A DNA stretch of 48,734 nucleotides. Source: CAYOWK01 sp964407665. Lineage in GTDB: Bacteria; Pseudomonadota; Alphaproteobacteria; Caulobacterales; Hyphomonadaceae. The translations under genes were made by a program, and so were the position numbers. The stretch is from NCBI GenBank assembly GCA_964407665.1, contig CAYOWK010000033.1:1-48734 (forward strand), written 5' to 3'. Below are positions 15,473-25,059 of the stretch, piece by piece. Numbering within the stretch: position 1 is the first letter of the stretch; each line of letters begins with the position of its first letter. Below the pieces are notes generated by a model. That model ran no database searches and had not been told where the DNA came from. It was given only the letters and a program-made list of their open reading frames with translations.

Positions 15473-15621
15473 TGCAGCAGGGCCCCGGACCATCCCGGGC
15501 CTCGTGCCTCCAGCCCTCCTTGCGAGCGAGGGCGATACGGGGCGTCAGCAGGCGCGGCGCATATTGCTACTCCACCCTACCCTGCGGGGCCGGATCGAAA
15601 GATCCGGCCCCGCTTTTCTTT
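15473..15621 (+). ncRNA. Candidate small RNA ending in a strong terminator
   Basis: The 368-nt space 15272-15639 has no convincing gene. Its last 150 nt contain successive hairpins: GGCCCCGG/CCCGGGCC around 15480-15505, and CCCTC/GAGGG around 15516-15535. A near-perfect intrinsic terminator follows at 15584-15620. No plus-strand gene follows, and the terminator is more than 300 nt from the zeta gene, so a separate short transcript is plausible. I recognise no known RNA family; 6S, SRP, RNase P and tmRNA signatures are absent. I could not pick a promoter. The alternative is a long 3' UTR of the zeta gene. Confidence 0.35.
15584..15620 (+). terminator. Rho-independent terminator with GAAA tetraloop
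   Basis: A perfect 13-bp stem, GCGGGGCCGGATC pairing with GATCCGGCCCCGC, closed by GAAA and followed by TTTTCTTT. The T-tract orientation makes it a plus-strand terminator. It may serve the zeta-subunit gene or a small RNA. Confidence 0.9.
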
Positions 15622-15639
15622 GGCGGCGAAGGGCGGAGA

Positions 15640-15993
15640 TCACCGTATCAAAATCTGCATCGCAAGCGTCAGCGAACATGTCAGGGCTACGATCGCCGCC
15701 ACAAACCATAGGCCTTTGCGGGCGCGCATCGTTCGATAGATGATTGCCTGCAGCGCTCCGGCCATAAGCAGAATGGCAAGCCGGTTGTTGTCCAGCGTCG
15801 CGTTCCAGATTTCCTGCAGTGCCTCAGGAAATGTCAGCCCGCCCAGAGCGCCCGGTCGGAAGATCGCTGTGATCACTGATGCCCCGAAAACGCTGAGCAC
15901 CACGCCAAAGACGTAGAACAGTCCGATCCGGATCAAACTGGCTAGGCTTATGGACTGTAGCGCATGGTTCGGCTGCTGCTCCGAAGCACTCAT
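15640..15993 (-). CDS. Small membrane protein of unknown function
   Basis: A 117-residue protein with about three hydrophobic segments: IRIGLFYVFGVVLSVFGASVI, LAILLMAGALQAIIY and GLWFVAAIVALTCSLTLAMQIL (in two parts). The stretch between the first two is more polar (FPEALQEIWNATLDNN). I recognise no family. It starts 9 nt after the purB stop on the same strand, so it is probably co-transcribed with purB, but nothing suggests a purine role. Base composition is slightly less GC-rich than its neighbours. Confidence 0.65.
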   Translation of the reverse strand: MSASEQQPNHALQSISLASLIRIGLFYVFGVVLSVFGASVITAIFRPGALGGLTFPEALQEIWNATLDNNRLAILLMAGALQAIIYRTMRARKGLWFVAAIVALTCSLTLAMQILIR

Positions 15994-16002
15994 GTGCCGT
16001 GC

Positions 16003-17315
<1,313 letters not shown>

Positions 17316-17467
17316 GGGCAGGCTCCTGTGATGGAGCGCGGTGTAGCAGGCTGGGCTGGCGGCGCAACGGATGGCGGGATGGTTCAGGCGTCCGGCCCGG
17401 CTTGTCCTTCCCCTTCGAGACGCACGCTTTCACGTGCTCCTCAGGGTGGGGGACGCGCACTGCGTGC

Positions 17468-17560
17468 GCTCCTCAGGATGAGCCGCCGATGGGCCTGGTA
17501 TCCCGACTATGAATTAGGCGGCGCCAGCCATGGGCCACCAAGCGGCTCATCCTGAGGAGC
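17468..17560. repeat. Palindromic intergenic element with 19-bp arms
   Basis: The 297 nt between purB and the first MFS gene hold a perfect inverted repeat: GCTCCTCAGGATGAGCCGC (17468-17486) against its exact complement (17542-17560), with a 55-nt loop. Shorter variants of CTCCTCAGG recur at 17437-17445 and 17593-17601. The form 'tcatcctgaggagccgcaaagcggcgtttcgaagg' is a dispersed repeat type known from many alphaproteobacterial intergenic regions (quoted in two halves: tcatcctgaggagccgc and gcggcgtttcgaagg). It may act as a bidirectional terminator or mRNA stabiliser. Confidence 0.8.
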
Positions 17561-17612
17561 CGCAAAGCGGCGTTTCGAAGGACGGGCCGCGGGCTCCTCA
17601 GGATGCCGATCC

Positions 17613-19061
17613 CTACTTCGCGACCAGGTCCTTCTGGAGCGTCTTGATGCAGAGCAGGAAGAAGAGGGCCGGCACCAGGTAGAGCGCCGCCGTGATCATC
17701 AGCGAGTTCTGCAGCGCCGAGGCGTCGGCCGAGGCGCAGAAGGCCTGGGCGTCCGGGGCAAGGGCCGCGAGCGCATCGCCCTTGCACGACGACCGGGCGA
17801 GATCGGCGAAGCCCTGCGCGTTCTTCGACATGTTGAAGATGAAGTCGGAGACGTAGCCGATGAAGGGCGGGCCGCCGCCATAGCCGATCAGGTTGATGAT
17901 GAAGAGCAGGATGGCGGTGGCGGTAGCGCGCATGCGGCCGCCGACCACGCCCTGACCGATCGTGTACTGGGCGGCGAGGTAGCCGTACTTGATGCCGGCC
18001 CCCATGCAGATCCCCGCCAGCGCGATCCATTTGTTCTCCGCGCTGAAGCCGATCAGATAGAACGGCACGCAGGCGATCAGGCCAACGGCCGGCAGCCAGG
18101 CGATGGCGTTCGGATGGCGCTTGACCATCTTCTCGGCGAGCCAGCCTGTCGCGAACACCCCGATAGAGGCCGCGAAGGCGGACGGCACGTTGAACAGCAG
18201 CGTCGCCTCGTTCTGCGAGACCTCGTAGGTGCGGCGAATGAAGGACGTCTGGAACGTGGTGATGCCGTAGCCGCAGAACGAGGCCAGCGTGGCGCCGGCG
18301 GCCATCAGCCAGAAGCTGGGTTTGCCCCACAGCACCTTCAGCGTGTCCAGCATCGTCGCGCGCTCGCCGCGCACTGTGCCCGGCGGATCGGAATAGCCGC
18401 GCGGGGGCTCCTTCACGGAGAAGAAGAAGGCGATGGCAATGACGACGCCGATGGCGCCGATCAGCATGAAGGCCACGCGCCAGCCATAGGCCGTGACGAC
18501 CGGACCGCCGATCAGGTTGGCCGACAGCGTGCCCATGGTGACGCCCATGGCGTAGTAGCCGAGCGCCGTGGAGCGGCGCGCCGGCGGATAGTAGTCCGCG
18601 ATCAGCGAGTTTGCGGGCGGCGTGCAGCCTGCCTCCCCGACGCCGACCAGCACGCGGCACATCAGAAGGACGACAAAGCCGCTGATGACGACGCCGCCAA
18701 TGGTGATCTCATGCGCGAGACCACACAGCGCGGTCGCGCCCGACCAGAGCGCGATGCAGATCGACATGATCCAGACGCGGTTCCGGCTTTCAGACATTGA
18801 GGCAAGCGGGATGCCGACGATGGCGTAGAACAGGGCGAAGGCGAGCCCCGTCAGGAGGCCGAACTGGCCGTCCGTGATCTTCAGCTCGTCCATGATCGGC
18901 TCGGACACGACTCCGAGCAGACCGCGATCAAGGAAGTTAAGGATGTAGACGACCAGCAGCGCGTTGAGCACGTAGCTGCGATAGCCGGGCGTACCGTATC
19001 CCGTGATGTAGCCGTTAGGCGCAGCCTCTCCCCCGGCCGTTCCGGCCTTTGTCGTTGTCAT
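17613..19061 (-). CDS. MFS transporter, Spinster-like family (paralogue 1)
   Basis: A 482-residue transporter with 12 predicted membrane helices. Motifs are NFLDRGLLGVVSEPIM in helix 1, ITDGQFGLLTGLAFALFY in helix 2, the MFS loop motif GIPLASMSESRNR, and GVGEAGCTPPANSLIADYYPPARRS (two pieces) near helices 4-5. It belongs to the Spinster-like group, which includes the structurally studied Hyphomonas neptunium protein. Substrates in bacteria are unclear; lipids or small organic acids are possible. A long periplasmic loop before helix 12 carries two cysteines (SSCKGD and AFCAS). The ATG has GGGAGG in front. It is one of three tandem same-strand paralogues. Confidence 0.88.
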   Translation of the reverse strand: MTTTKAGTAGGEAAPNGYITGYGTPGYRSYVLNALLVVYILNFLDRGLLGVVSEPIMDELKITDGQFGLLTGLAFALFYAIVGIPLASMSESRNRVWIMSICIALWSGATALCGLAHEITIGGVVISGFVVLLMCRVLVGVGEAGCTPPANSLIADYYPPARRSTALGYYAMGVTMGTLSANLIGGPVVTAYGWRVAFMLIGAIGVVIAIAFFFSVKEPPRGYSDPPGTVRGERATMLDTLKVLWGKPSFWLMAAGATLASFCGYGITTFQTSFIRRTYEVSQNEATLLFNVPSAFAASIGVFATGWLAEKMVKRHPNAIAWLPAVGLIACVPFYLIGFSAENKWIALAGICMGAGIKYGYLAAQYTIGQGVVGGRMRATATAILLFIINLIGYGGGPPFIGYVSDFIFNMSKNAQGFADLARSSCKGDALAALAPDAQAFCASADASALQNSLMITAALYLVPALFFLLCIKTLQKDLVAK

Positions 19062-19320
19062 GAAGTCCTCCCCGTCGCCGCGCTGAGCCGGCTTTATCGT
19101 CCAAGGCCCCGGCGCCGGTCGGCAACGAGACAGTCTGCCTTCGCGTCAGCATTTCTAGCGTTCGGAAAACTCGGCCTGCAAGCGCAAACGACCTGTGCGC
19201 CACAGCAGATCGCAATCCGCAACGAGACATCTGATCTGACGCCAGCTTCGGCCAGCGCGTACGCGGCAAGGTCGCCGCGCCATCGCTCCTCACGCGGAGA
19301 TCCGCTCCACCCAAAACCGG

Positions 19321-19350
19321 CTGGCCGGGTTGTTTTATACCCCCGGCCAG
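19321..19350 (-). terminator. Possible stem-loop downstream of MFS paralogue 2
   Basis: The 304-nt gap 19062-19365 between the first two MFS genes holds an inverted repeat CTGGCCGGG/CCCGGCCAG with a 12-nt loop, just after the paralogue 2 stop. No good T-tract follows on the minus strand, so terminator function is uncertain. The rest should contain the promoter of paralogue 1. I see nothing else in it. Confidence 0.35.
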
Positions 19351-19365
19351 TTGGCCCACCGCCGC

Positions 19366-20826
19366 CTACTTGGCGACGAGATCCCGCTGCAGCGTCTTCA
19401 TGCAGAGCAGGAACAAGACGGCCGGCAGGATATAGAGCGTCGAAGTGATCACCAGCGAGTTCTGGAGCGCACGCGCGTCGTAAACCTTGCAGAAGGACTG
19501 CTGGGCCTCGCCGAGCGCCGCCAGCGCATCGCCCTTGCAGGAGGCCCGGACGAGATCTCCGAAGCCTTCGGCATTGGCCGAGAGCGAGAACAGGAACTCG
19601 CTGAGATAGCCGATGAAGGGGGGACCCGCGCCATACCCCAGCAGGTTGATGATGAAGAGCAGGATGGCGGTGGCGGTCGCCCGCGTGCGGATGCCGACCA
19701 CGCCCTGCCCGATCGTGTACTGGGCTGCGAGGTAGCCGTACTTGATCATGGCGCCCATGCAAATGCCGAACAGCGCAACCCATTTGTTGTCGGCGCTGAA
19801 CGCCCAGACGTAGAAGGGCACGCAGGCCGCCAGGCCAATGGCGGGAAGCCAGGCGATGGCGTTGGGCCGCTTCTTGACGATCTTCTCCGCCAGCCATCCG
19901 GTGAAGAACACGCCGACTGACGCCGCAAGCGAGGATGCAACGTTGAACTGCAGCGCCGCCTCGGTGAGCGAGACGCCATGCGTACGCATCAGGAAGGACG
20001 TCTGGAACGTGGTGACGCCGTAGCCGCAGAAGGCCGCCAGCGTTGCGCCGCCGGCCATCAACCAGAAGCTCGGCTTGCCGGAGAGCTCCTTGAGCGCCGC
20101 AGAGAAGCTGGCTTTCTTCGGACGGGCAGCGCCCGGCGGATCGGAGTAGCCACGCGGCGGCTCCTTTACGGTCAGCCGGAACAGCGCGGCGACAACGACG
20201 CCGCCGAGGCCGATCACAACGAAGGCCGTGCGCCAGCCATACTCGGCTGCAATGGGGCCGCCGATCAGGTTGGCCGAGAGCGTGCCCATCGTAACGCCCA
20301 TGGCATAGTATCCCAGCGCCGTGGAGCGCCGGGCAGGCGGATAGTAGTCGGCGATGATCGAGTTGGCGGGCGGCGTGCAACCCGCCTCGCCGACGCCGAC
20401 CAGCACGCGGCAGAGCAGCAGCATCACGAAGCCGCTGATGGTGAGGCCGAAGATCTGCACCTCTGCGGCGAGGCCGCTCGCGGCGGTCGCGGCGGACCAG
20501 AGCGCAATGCAGATGGTCATGATCCAGACGCGGTTCCGGCTTTCGGAAACATGCGCGAGCGGGATGCCGACGATGGAGTAGAAGAGCGCGAAGCCGAGAC
20601 CGGTCAGAAGGCCGAACTGGCCGTCGGTGATCTTCAGCTCGTTCATCACGGGCTCGGACACGATGCCGAGCAGGCCACGATCGAGGAAGTTCAGGATGTA
20701 GACGAAGAGCAGCGCGTTGAGGACGTAGCTTCGGTACGACTTCGTGCCGTAACCCGTAACGTGACCAGCAGATCCATCACCGCTGCCCGGAATTGCTCCC
20801 GGTGCGGCCGCTGTGGGCGACCCCAT
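19366..20826 (-). CDS. MFS transporter, Spinster-like family (paralogue 2)
   Basis: A 486-residue transporter very similar to paralogue 1 over its whole length. It shares NFLDRGLLGIVSEPVM, GIPLAHVSESRNRVW, VGEAGCTPPANSIIADYY, VKEPPRGYSDPPG and the C-terminus TLQRDLVAK. The periplasmic loop before helix 12 again carries a cysteine pair (ASCKGDALAALG and QSFCKVYD). The frame is open 47 codons upstream, but the ATG at 20826 has GGGAGGAG in front and starts a typical soluble Gly/Ala-rich N-terminus. A recent tandem duplication is likely. It differs most in the N-terminal tail and around helices 5-7. Confidence 0.88.
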   Translation of the reverse strand: MGSPTAAAPGAIPGSGDGSAGHVTGYGTKSYRSYVLNALLFVYILNFLDRGLLGIVSEPVMNELKITDGQFGLLTGLGFALFYSIVGIPLAHVSESRNRVWIMTICIALWSAATAASGLAAEVQIFGLTISGFVMLLLCRVLVGVGEAGCTPPANSIIADYYPPARRSTALGYYAMGVTMGTLSANLIGGPIAAEYGWRTAFVVIGLGGVVVAALFRLTVKEPPRGYSDPPGAARPKKASFSAALKELSGKPSFWLMAGGATLAAFCGYGVTTFQTSFLMRTHGVSLTEAALQFNVASSLAASVGVFFTGWLAEKIVKKRPNAIAWLPAIGLAACVPFYVWAFSADNKWVALFGICMGAMIKYGYLAAQYTIGQGVVGIRTRATATAILLFIINLLGYGAGPPFIGYLSEFLFSLSANAEGFGDLVRASCKGDALAALGEAQQSFCKVYDARALQNSLVITSTLYILPAVLFLLCMKTLQRDLVAK

Positions 20827-20991
20827 GTGAACTCCTCCCTGTGACGCTGCCGGTGTCCGGATGGCGTCTGTTGTCGGGAGAACCGTGACGGCGCCGGGCA
20901 GCGAGGTCCAGTCCAAACAGCATGCAGATGGCGGCGCCTCGCACGCTTGTGAGCGCCATGTGCTCATTCGTCAGCGCCCTGCATATGCAAC

Positions 20992-21020
20992 AAAAAAGAG
21001 GCCGGGTGTCCCCGGCCTCT
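20992..21020 (-). terminator. Rho-independent terminator of MFS paralogue 3
   Basis: AGAGGCCGGG (20997-21006), loop TGTC and CCCGGCCTCT (21011-21020) form a perfect 10-bp stem. On the minus strand it is followed by a run of T (20992-20996 and adjoining). It lies about 40 nt after the stop of the third transporter. Confidence 0.92.
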
Positions 21021-21061
21021 CCTTCACGTCAGCGACATGACGCCCGCACCAGATGAGCGCG

Positions 21062-22561
21062 TCAGCTCATCTTGGCGACCATGTCCTTCTTCAGGGTCAG
21101 CGATGCGATCAGATAGAACGCCGCCGCCGGAATGAAGAACAGCACGGTGGCGGACATCGACTGGCGCAGGCCTTCGCCATAGGCGACGCGGCACACCTCG
21201 ATCTGCTCCGGCGTGAGACCGGACTGGTCGCGCGCGCGGCACATGGCGTTGGTCAGCACATCGCCCATGCCCAGGGAGTTGATCTGCATCTTCATGAACA
21301 TGTCGCTGAGGATGCCGACGATCTGCGGGCCGAGGCCGTTGCCGATGAGGGCGATGATGAACAGCAGGATGGCGATCGCCGTGGCGCGCGAGCGCTGCGA
21401 GACCACGCCCTGTCCGATCGTGTACTGCGCGCCGATATAGCTGTAGTGCGCGGCAGCGCCGATGCCCCACACGGCCAGCTGCAGCGTCTGCTGTTCGACG
21501 GGGATGTAAAAGCCCCAGATGTACAGCGGAATGGCGATCAGCAGTCCGGCGGCCGGCAGCCACGCAACGGCCGTGGGCGAGCGCGGAGACAGCTTTTCAG
21601 CAAGGAAGCCGCCCAGGAACGTTCCCACCGCCGAGATCAGCGAGAGGGGTACGCCGTACTGCAGGGCGAACTGGCCCGGCGAGACGCCGTGCACGCGCTG
21701 CATCATCGGAGCCTGGAAGCCGAACAGGCCGTAGCCCACAAGCGCCACGAGGGACGCGCCCATCGCCATTGTCCAGAAGGTCGGCTTGGAGCCAAGTTCC
21801 TTCAGGGTTTCGGTGATGCTGGCTTTCTGGACGCGCTGGGTGCCCGGCGGGTCGGAGAAGCCGCGCGGCGGCTCCTTGACGGTCAGGAACAGGATCAGCG
21901 CAACCAGCAGGCCCGGCAGGCCGAGCGCGATGAAGGCGAAACGCCAGCCGAAATTCTCGCCCCAGCCAAGCTGTTCGTGGATGTCCCCGATACCGATGCC
22001 GGCGAAGAACTTCACGACGGTCTCGTCGGTCAGGCCGGCGATGGGGCCGCCGAAGGCGTTGGCGAGCGCGCCGCCGAGCGTGACGCCCATGGCGAAGATG
22101 CCCAGCGCGTTGGCGCGGCTGCGCGGCTTGAAGTAGTCCGCAATGATGGAGTTGGAGGGTGGCGTGCCGCCCGCCTCGCCGATGGCGACACCGACGCGCG
22201 CGATCAGCAGGAAGACGAAGCCCGATGCAAATCCGCAGAGCGCGGTCATCAGCGACCACACAGCGATGCACAGCGCCATGATGGCGACCCGATTGAACCG
22301 GTCGGCGGCCATCGCGATCGGGATGCCCATCAATGCGTAGAACAGCGCAAACGGCGGTCCGTTCAGGAAGCCGTACTGGGTGTCGGACAGGCCGAACTCG
22401 CTGATGATCGGCTGGGCGACAACGCCCAAGAGGTTCCGGTCAATGAAGTTGAGCGTGTAGACGAGGGTCAGCGATATGAGGACGTAAGCCCGGTAGGGTT
22501 TCGTCCCATAACTGGTCCCACCGTCCGGCACAGGGCCGGCCGAAGCTGGTGCAATCGCCAA
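21062..22561 (-). CDS. MFS transporter, Spinster-like family (paralogue 3)
   Basis: A 499-residue transporter of the same family but clearly more diverged. It has NFIDRNLLGVVAQPII, GIPIAMAADRFNRVA (with the classical Asp-Arg of MFS motif A), GEAGGTPPSNSIIADYF and VKEPPRGFSDPPG. It carries an extra segment after helix 5 (GLTDETVVKFFAGIGIGDIH). The periplasmic loop before helix 12 still has two cysteines (NAMCRARD and IEVCRVAY). The start is TTG at 22561 with GGGAGG six bases upstream; the nearest ATG is out of frame. Between it and radC lies a 9-bp inverted repeat (CCGGGATAC at 22596, GTATCCCGG at 22652). The gene has its own terminator. Confidence 0.87.
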   Translation of the reverse strand: MAIAPASAGPVPDGGTSYGTKPYRAYVLISLTLVYTLNFIDRNLLGVVAQPIISEFGLSDTQYGFLNGPPFALFYALMGIPIAMAADRFNRVAIMALCIAVWSLMTALCGFASGFVFLLIARVGVAIGEAGGTPPSNSIIADYFKPRSRANALGIFAMGVTLGGALANAFGGPIAGLTDETVVKFFAGIGIGDIHEQLGWGENFGWRFAFIALGLPGLLVALILFLTVKEPPRGFSDPPGTQRVQKASITETLKELGSKPTFWTMAMGASLVALVGYGLFGFQAPMMQRVHGVSPGQFALQYGVPLSLISAVGTFLGGFLAEKLSPRSPTAVAWLPAAGLLIAIPLYIWGFYIPVEQQTLQLAVWGIGAAAHYSYIGAQYTIGQGVVSQRSRATAIAILLFIIALIGNGLGPQIVGILSDMFMKMQINSLGMGDVLTNAMCRARDQSGLTPEQIEVCRVAYGEGLRQSMSATVLFFIPAAAFYLIASLTLKKDMVAKMS

Positions 22562-22664
22562 TGTATCCTCCCATGCGGCGTCTCATGCGCCGTCGCCGGG
22601 ATACCGTATCTTTGAAAATTGCCGCCGCAAGCCCACTTGTCTGAAAGGCGAGTATCCCGGACCT

Positions 22665-23402
22665 TCAGAACAGGCCCTTCGATTTCATTGAAACCGTGCC
22701 CTTGGACCCGACGACAAGGTGGTCGTGCAGCCGGATGTCGAGCGCCGCGAGCGTCTTCTCGATCTCGCGGGTCATCTCGATATCGGCGCGCGAGGGGGTG
22801 GGATCGCCGCTCGGGTGGTTGTGGACGAGGATCACCGCAGAGGCCGAGACTTCCAGCGCGCGCTTGGCGACCTCGCGCGGATAGACGGGCGCATGGTCGA
22901 CCGTGCCCCGGCCCATCACCCTGTCCTCGATGAGCCGGTTCTTGCGGTCGAGGAACAGCGCACGGGTCTGTTCGGACTTCTCGTGCTGGAGTGCGGCGCG
23001 CACATAGGTCTCAAGCGCCGACCAGTTCGTCAGGAGCGGTTTGTCCCTCACTGCATCTCCGGCGGCGCGCTGCGTCAGGAGGTGCGTGGCCTTCATGTAG
23101 GCCGCCGTCGCCTCGCCTATCCCCTCGATCTCCTTCAGTCGCTCGGGTGAGGCGGCGAGGGCTGCGGAGACCGAGCCGAAGCGTTGCAGAAGGTCTTTCG
23201 CGATGGGTTTGACGTCGACGCGCGGGATGAAGGCGCACAGCAGGACTTCGAGCAGCTCGTAGTCGGCGAGTTCCGGGCCATCGGCCTTGAGGACGCGTCC
23301 GCGCAGGCGTTCGCGGTGACCGTGAAAGTGCTTCGTGGCGCCGTCCCGGGCGGGACGGCCTTCGGGTGAACTCGCGCTGCTGTCATCCCCCCCGCCGTCC
23401 AT
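22665..23402 (-). CDS. radC: RadC family protein (JAB/MPN domain)
   Basis: A 245-residue protein. The N-terminal helix-hairpin-helix part (DYELLEVLLCAFIPR, FGSVSAALAASPERLKEIEGIG) is followed by the JAMM metalloprotease-like domain with VILVHNHPSGDPTPSRADIEMT. Despite the name, a role in DNA repair is not established for the family. The ATG at 23402 lies 5 nt after the map stop, so the two are one transcription unit. The frame continues far upstream through map only as an artefact. Confidence 0.92.
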   Translation of the reverse strand: MDGGGDDSSASSPEGRPARDGATKHFHGHRERLRGRVLKADGPELADYELLEVLLCAFIPRVDVKPIAKDLLQRFGSVSAALAASPERLKEIEGIGEATAAYMKATHLLTQRAAGDAVRDKPLLTNWSALETYVRAALQHEKSEQTRALFLDRKNRLIEDRVMGRGTVDHAPVYPREVAKRALEVSASAVILVHNHPSGDPTPSRADIEMTREIEKTLAALDIRLHDHLVVGSKGTVSMKSKGLF

Positions 23403-23407
23403 CTGGC

Positions 23408-24241
23408 CTAGCCCCCGGATGGGCCGTGAGGGACATGCAGGCCGGCGGGCGACTGGGTGAATATCTCGCAGCCGGTCTCGGTCACGCCGACCGAGTGCTC
23501 GTACTGGGCGGTGAGCGAACGGTCGCGGGTGACGGCGGTCCAGCCGTCGGCCAGAAGCGACACGTCCTTTCGGCCGATGTTGATCATCGGCTCGATGGTG
23601 AACATCATGCCCGGGAGCAGGCGGGCCGACTGCTGCTTGCGGTCGCGGAAATGGAGCACGTTCGGGGCGTCGTGGAAGACCCGGCCGAGGCCGTGACCGC
23701 AGAAGGCCTCGACCACCGAATAGCGCTGGTGCTCGGCGTGGTCCTGGATGGCGGCGCCGATGTCGTCGAAGGTCGCGCCGGGCTTCACCGCCGCGATGCC
23801 GCGCATGAGGCACTCATAGGTGACGTCCATCAGGCGGACGGCCTTCCGCTTCACCTCGCCCACGGAATACATCCGGGAGGTGTCGCCATGCCAGCCATCG
23901 AGGACGACCGTGACGTCGATGTTGACGATATCGCCGTCCTTCAGGGGCTTGGCTGCCGGAATGCCGTGGCAGACGACGTGGTTCACCGAGGTGCAGATCG
24001 TGTGGCGATAGCCCCGGTAGAAGACGCAGGCAGGCGTACCGCCGCGATCCATCAGGAATTCACGGGCGAGATCGTCCAGCGTGGAGGTCATGACGCCGGG
24101 GCGGACATGGGGGACCAGCATGTCGAGGCATTCGGCGGCCAGACGGCCAGCCGCCCGCATGCCCGCAAAACCCTCGGGACCGTGAATCTTGATCTGGCCG
24201 GTGTTCCGCGTTGGGGCTTCTGCAGCGTCGGCGATGTTCAT
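23408..24241 (-). CDS. map: Type I methionine aminopeptidase
   Basis: A 277-residue cytoplasmic metalloprotease that removes the initiator methionine from new proteins. The metal ligands sit in the usual order: Asp in NIDVTVVLDGWHGDTSRMY (two Asp), His in GHGLGRVFHDAP, Glu in MMFTIEPMIN and Glu in YEHSVGVTETG. The N-terminal helix IKIHGPEGFAGMRAAGRLAAE is typical. It has a slightly long N-terminus but otherwise normal length. It heads a map-radC unit, a common neighbour pair. Confidence 0.96.
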   Translation of the reverse strand: MNIADAAEAPTRNTGQIKIHGPEGFAGMRAAGRLAAECLDMLVPHVRPGVMTSTLDDLAREFLMDRGGTPACVFYRGYRHTICTSVNHVVCHGIPAAKPLKDGDIVNIDVTVVLDGWHGDTSRMYSVGEVKRKAVRLMDVTYECLMRGIAAVKPGATFDDIGAAIQDHAEHQRYSVVEAFCGHGLGRVFHDAPNVLHFRDRKQQSARLLPGMMFTIEPMINIGRKDVSLLADGWTAVTRDRSLTAQYEHSVGVTETGCEIFTQSPAGLHVPHGPSGG

Positions 24242-24300
24242 GGGCGTCTAGTCCGGAGAAAGGGTCTGGGGGCCTGTTAGCACACTCCGGCGGGCCGGGC

Positions 24301-24735
24301 CTAGTTGGCCCGGTTGCGACGGCGCGGAGCCTCCGGCGCGAAGGCTTTGGGCAGGGGAAGCGCCGGCACGCCCTCCTCGGCCAGCTCCTGGGCCACATCG
24401 GGCGAGACCTCGCCCCAGACGGCCCGGGTCTCGGCGTCGCCATAGTACATGGCGCGGGCCTCATCGGCGAAGCGGTCGCCGACGTACTCGTGGGTGCTGG
24501 CGATATGCTTGCGGATTTCGCCCGCCATCATGGCCGCAGCCTTCTCCGGGCTCATCCGCTCCGCTGCTTCACTCGTGCGGACGGCAGGCGCCACGATCTG
24601 CTTGCGGACCTTGTGACTGCCGCATTCCGGGCATTCGATCTGCCGCGCCTTGTGCTGCGTGTCATAGGCGGCCGAGTTCGAGAACCAGGCCTCGAACGGG
24701 TGCTCCCCCACGCAGACAAGCGAATAGCGTATCAT
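24301..24735 (-). CDS. DUF1178 family protein
   Basis: A 144-residue protein of the proteobacterial DUF1178 family. It has the start MIRYSLVCVGEHPFEAWFSNSAAYD (in two parts) and a zinc-knuckle-like CPECGSHKVRKQIVAP. The second half includes IASTHEYVGDRFADEARAMYYG and a Pro-rich tail. Function is unknown. Its ATG at 24735 lies 4 nt after the glutaredoxin stop. The glutaredoxin-DUF1178 neighbourhood is conserved in many alphaproteobacteria, which hints at a redox or metal role (inference). Confidence 0.9.
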   Translation of the reverse strand: MIRYSLVCVGEHPFEAWFSNSAAYDTQHKARQIECPECGSHKVRKQIVAPAVRTSEAAERMSPEKAAAMMAGEIRKHIASTHEYVGDRFADEARAMYYGDAETRAVWGEVSPDVAQELAEEGVPALPLPKAFAPEAPRRRNRAN

Positions 24736-24739
24736 TGTC

Positions 24740-25012
24740 CTATCCTGCCGGCTCGGTCTCTGCGAGCAGCCCATCCAGCCGACCGCCGGCCTCCAGTTCG
24801 AAAAGATCGTCGCAACCGCCAACGTGGCGGCCATTGATGAAGATCTGGGGGAAGGTCGAGCCGCCGTTTGAGCGCTGGATCATCTCGCGGCGCAGGTCGG
24901 CGTCCATCCCCGCCTCGAATTCGGTGACGGCCGCGCCCTTGCGGGCCAGCAGGGACTTTGCCCGCGAGCAGTAGCCGCAGAAATCACGGGTGTAGATCTC
25001 GACCTTCGCCAA
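24740..25012 (-). CDS. grxC: Glutaredoxin 3
   Basis: A monothiol-exchange protein of about 90 residues. The active site CGYC (C12-C15) follows VEIYTRDF, then STFPQIFINGRHVGGCDDLFEL (two pieces) carries the cis-Pro and GG glutathione-binding motifs. I chose TTG at 25012 because it has TGGAG at good distance and gives the family start MAKVEIYTRDFCGYC. The ATG at 25036 would add eight residues but lacks a properly spaced ribosome site. It is probably co-transcribed with the DUF1178 gene and possibly with comF upstream. Confidence 0.92.
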   Translation of the reverse strand: MAKVEIYTRDFCGYCSRAKSLLARKGAAVTEFEAGMDADLRREMIQRSNGGSTFPQIFINGRHVGGCDDLFELEAGGRLDGLLAETEPAG

Positions 25013-25059
25013 CTCAGAACTCCAGACTGGAACCATTCCAAAAACTTGGTGGCCAGAAC

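Noticed and set aside
21053..22615. A 520-codon frame antisense to MFS paralogue 3
   Set aside because: Shadow of the transporter gene; similar shadows occur opposite paralogues 1 and 2 because the codon pattern is shared.
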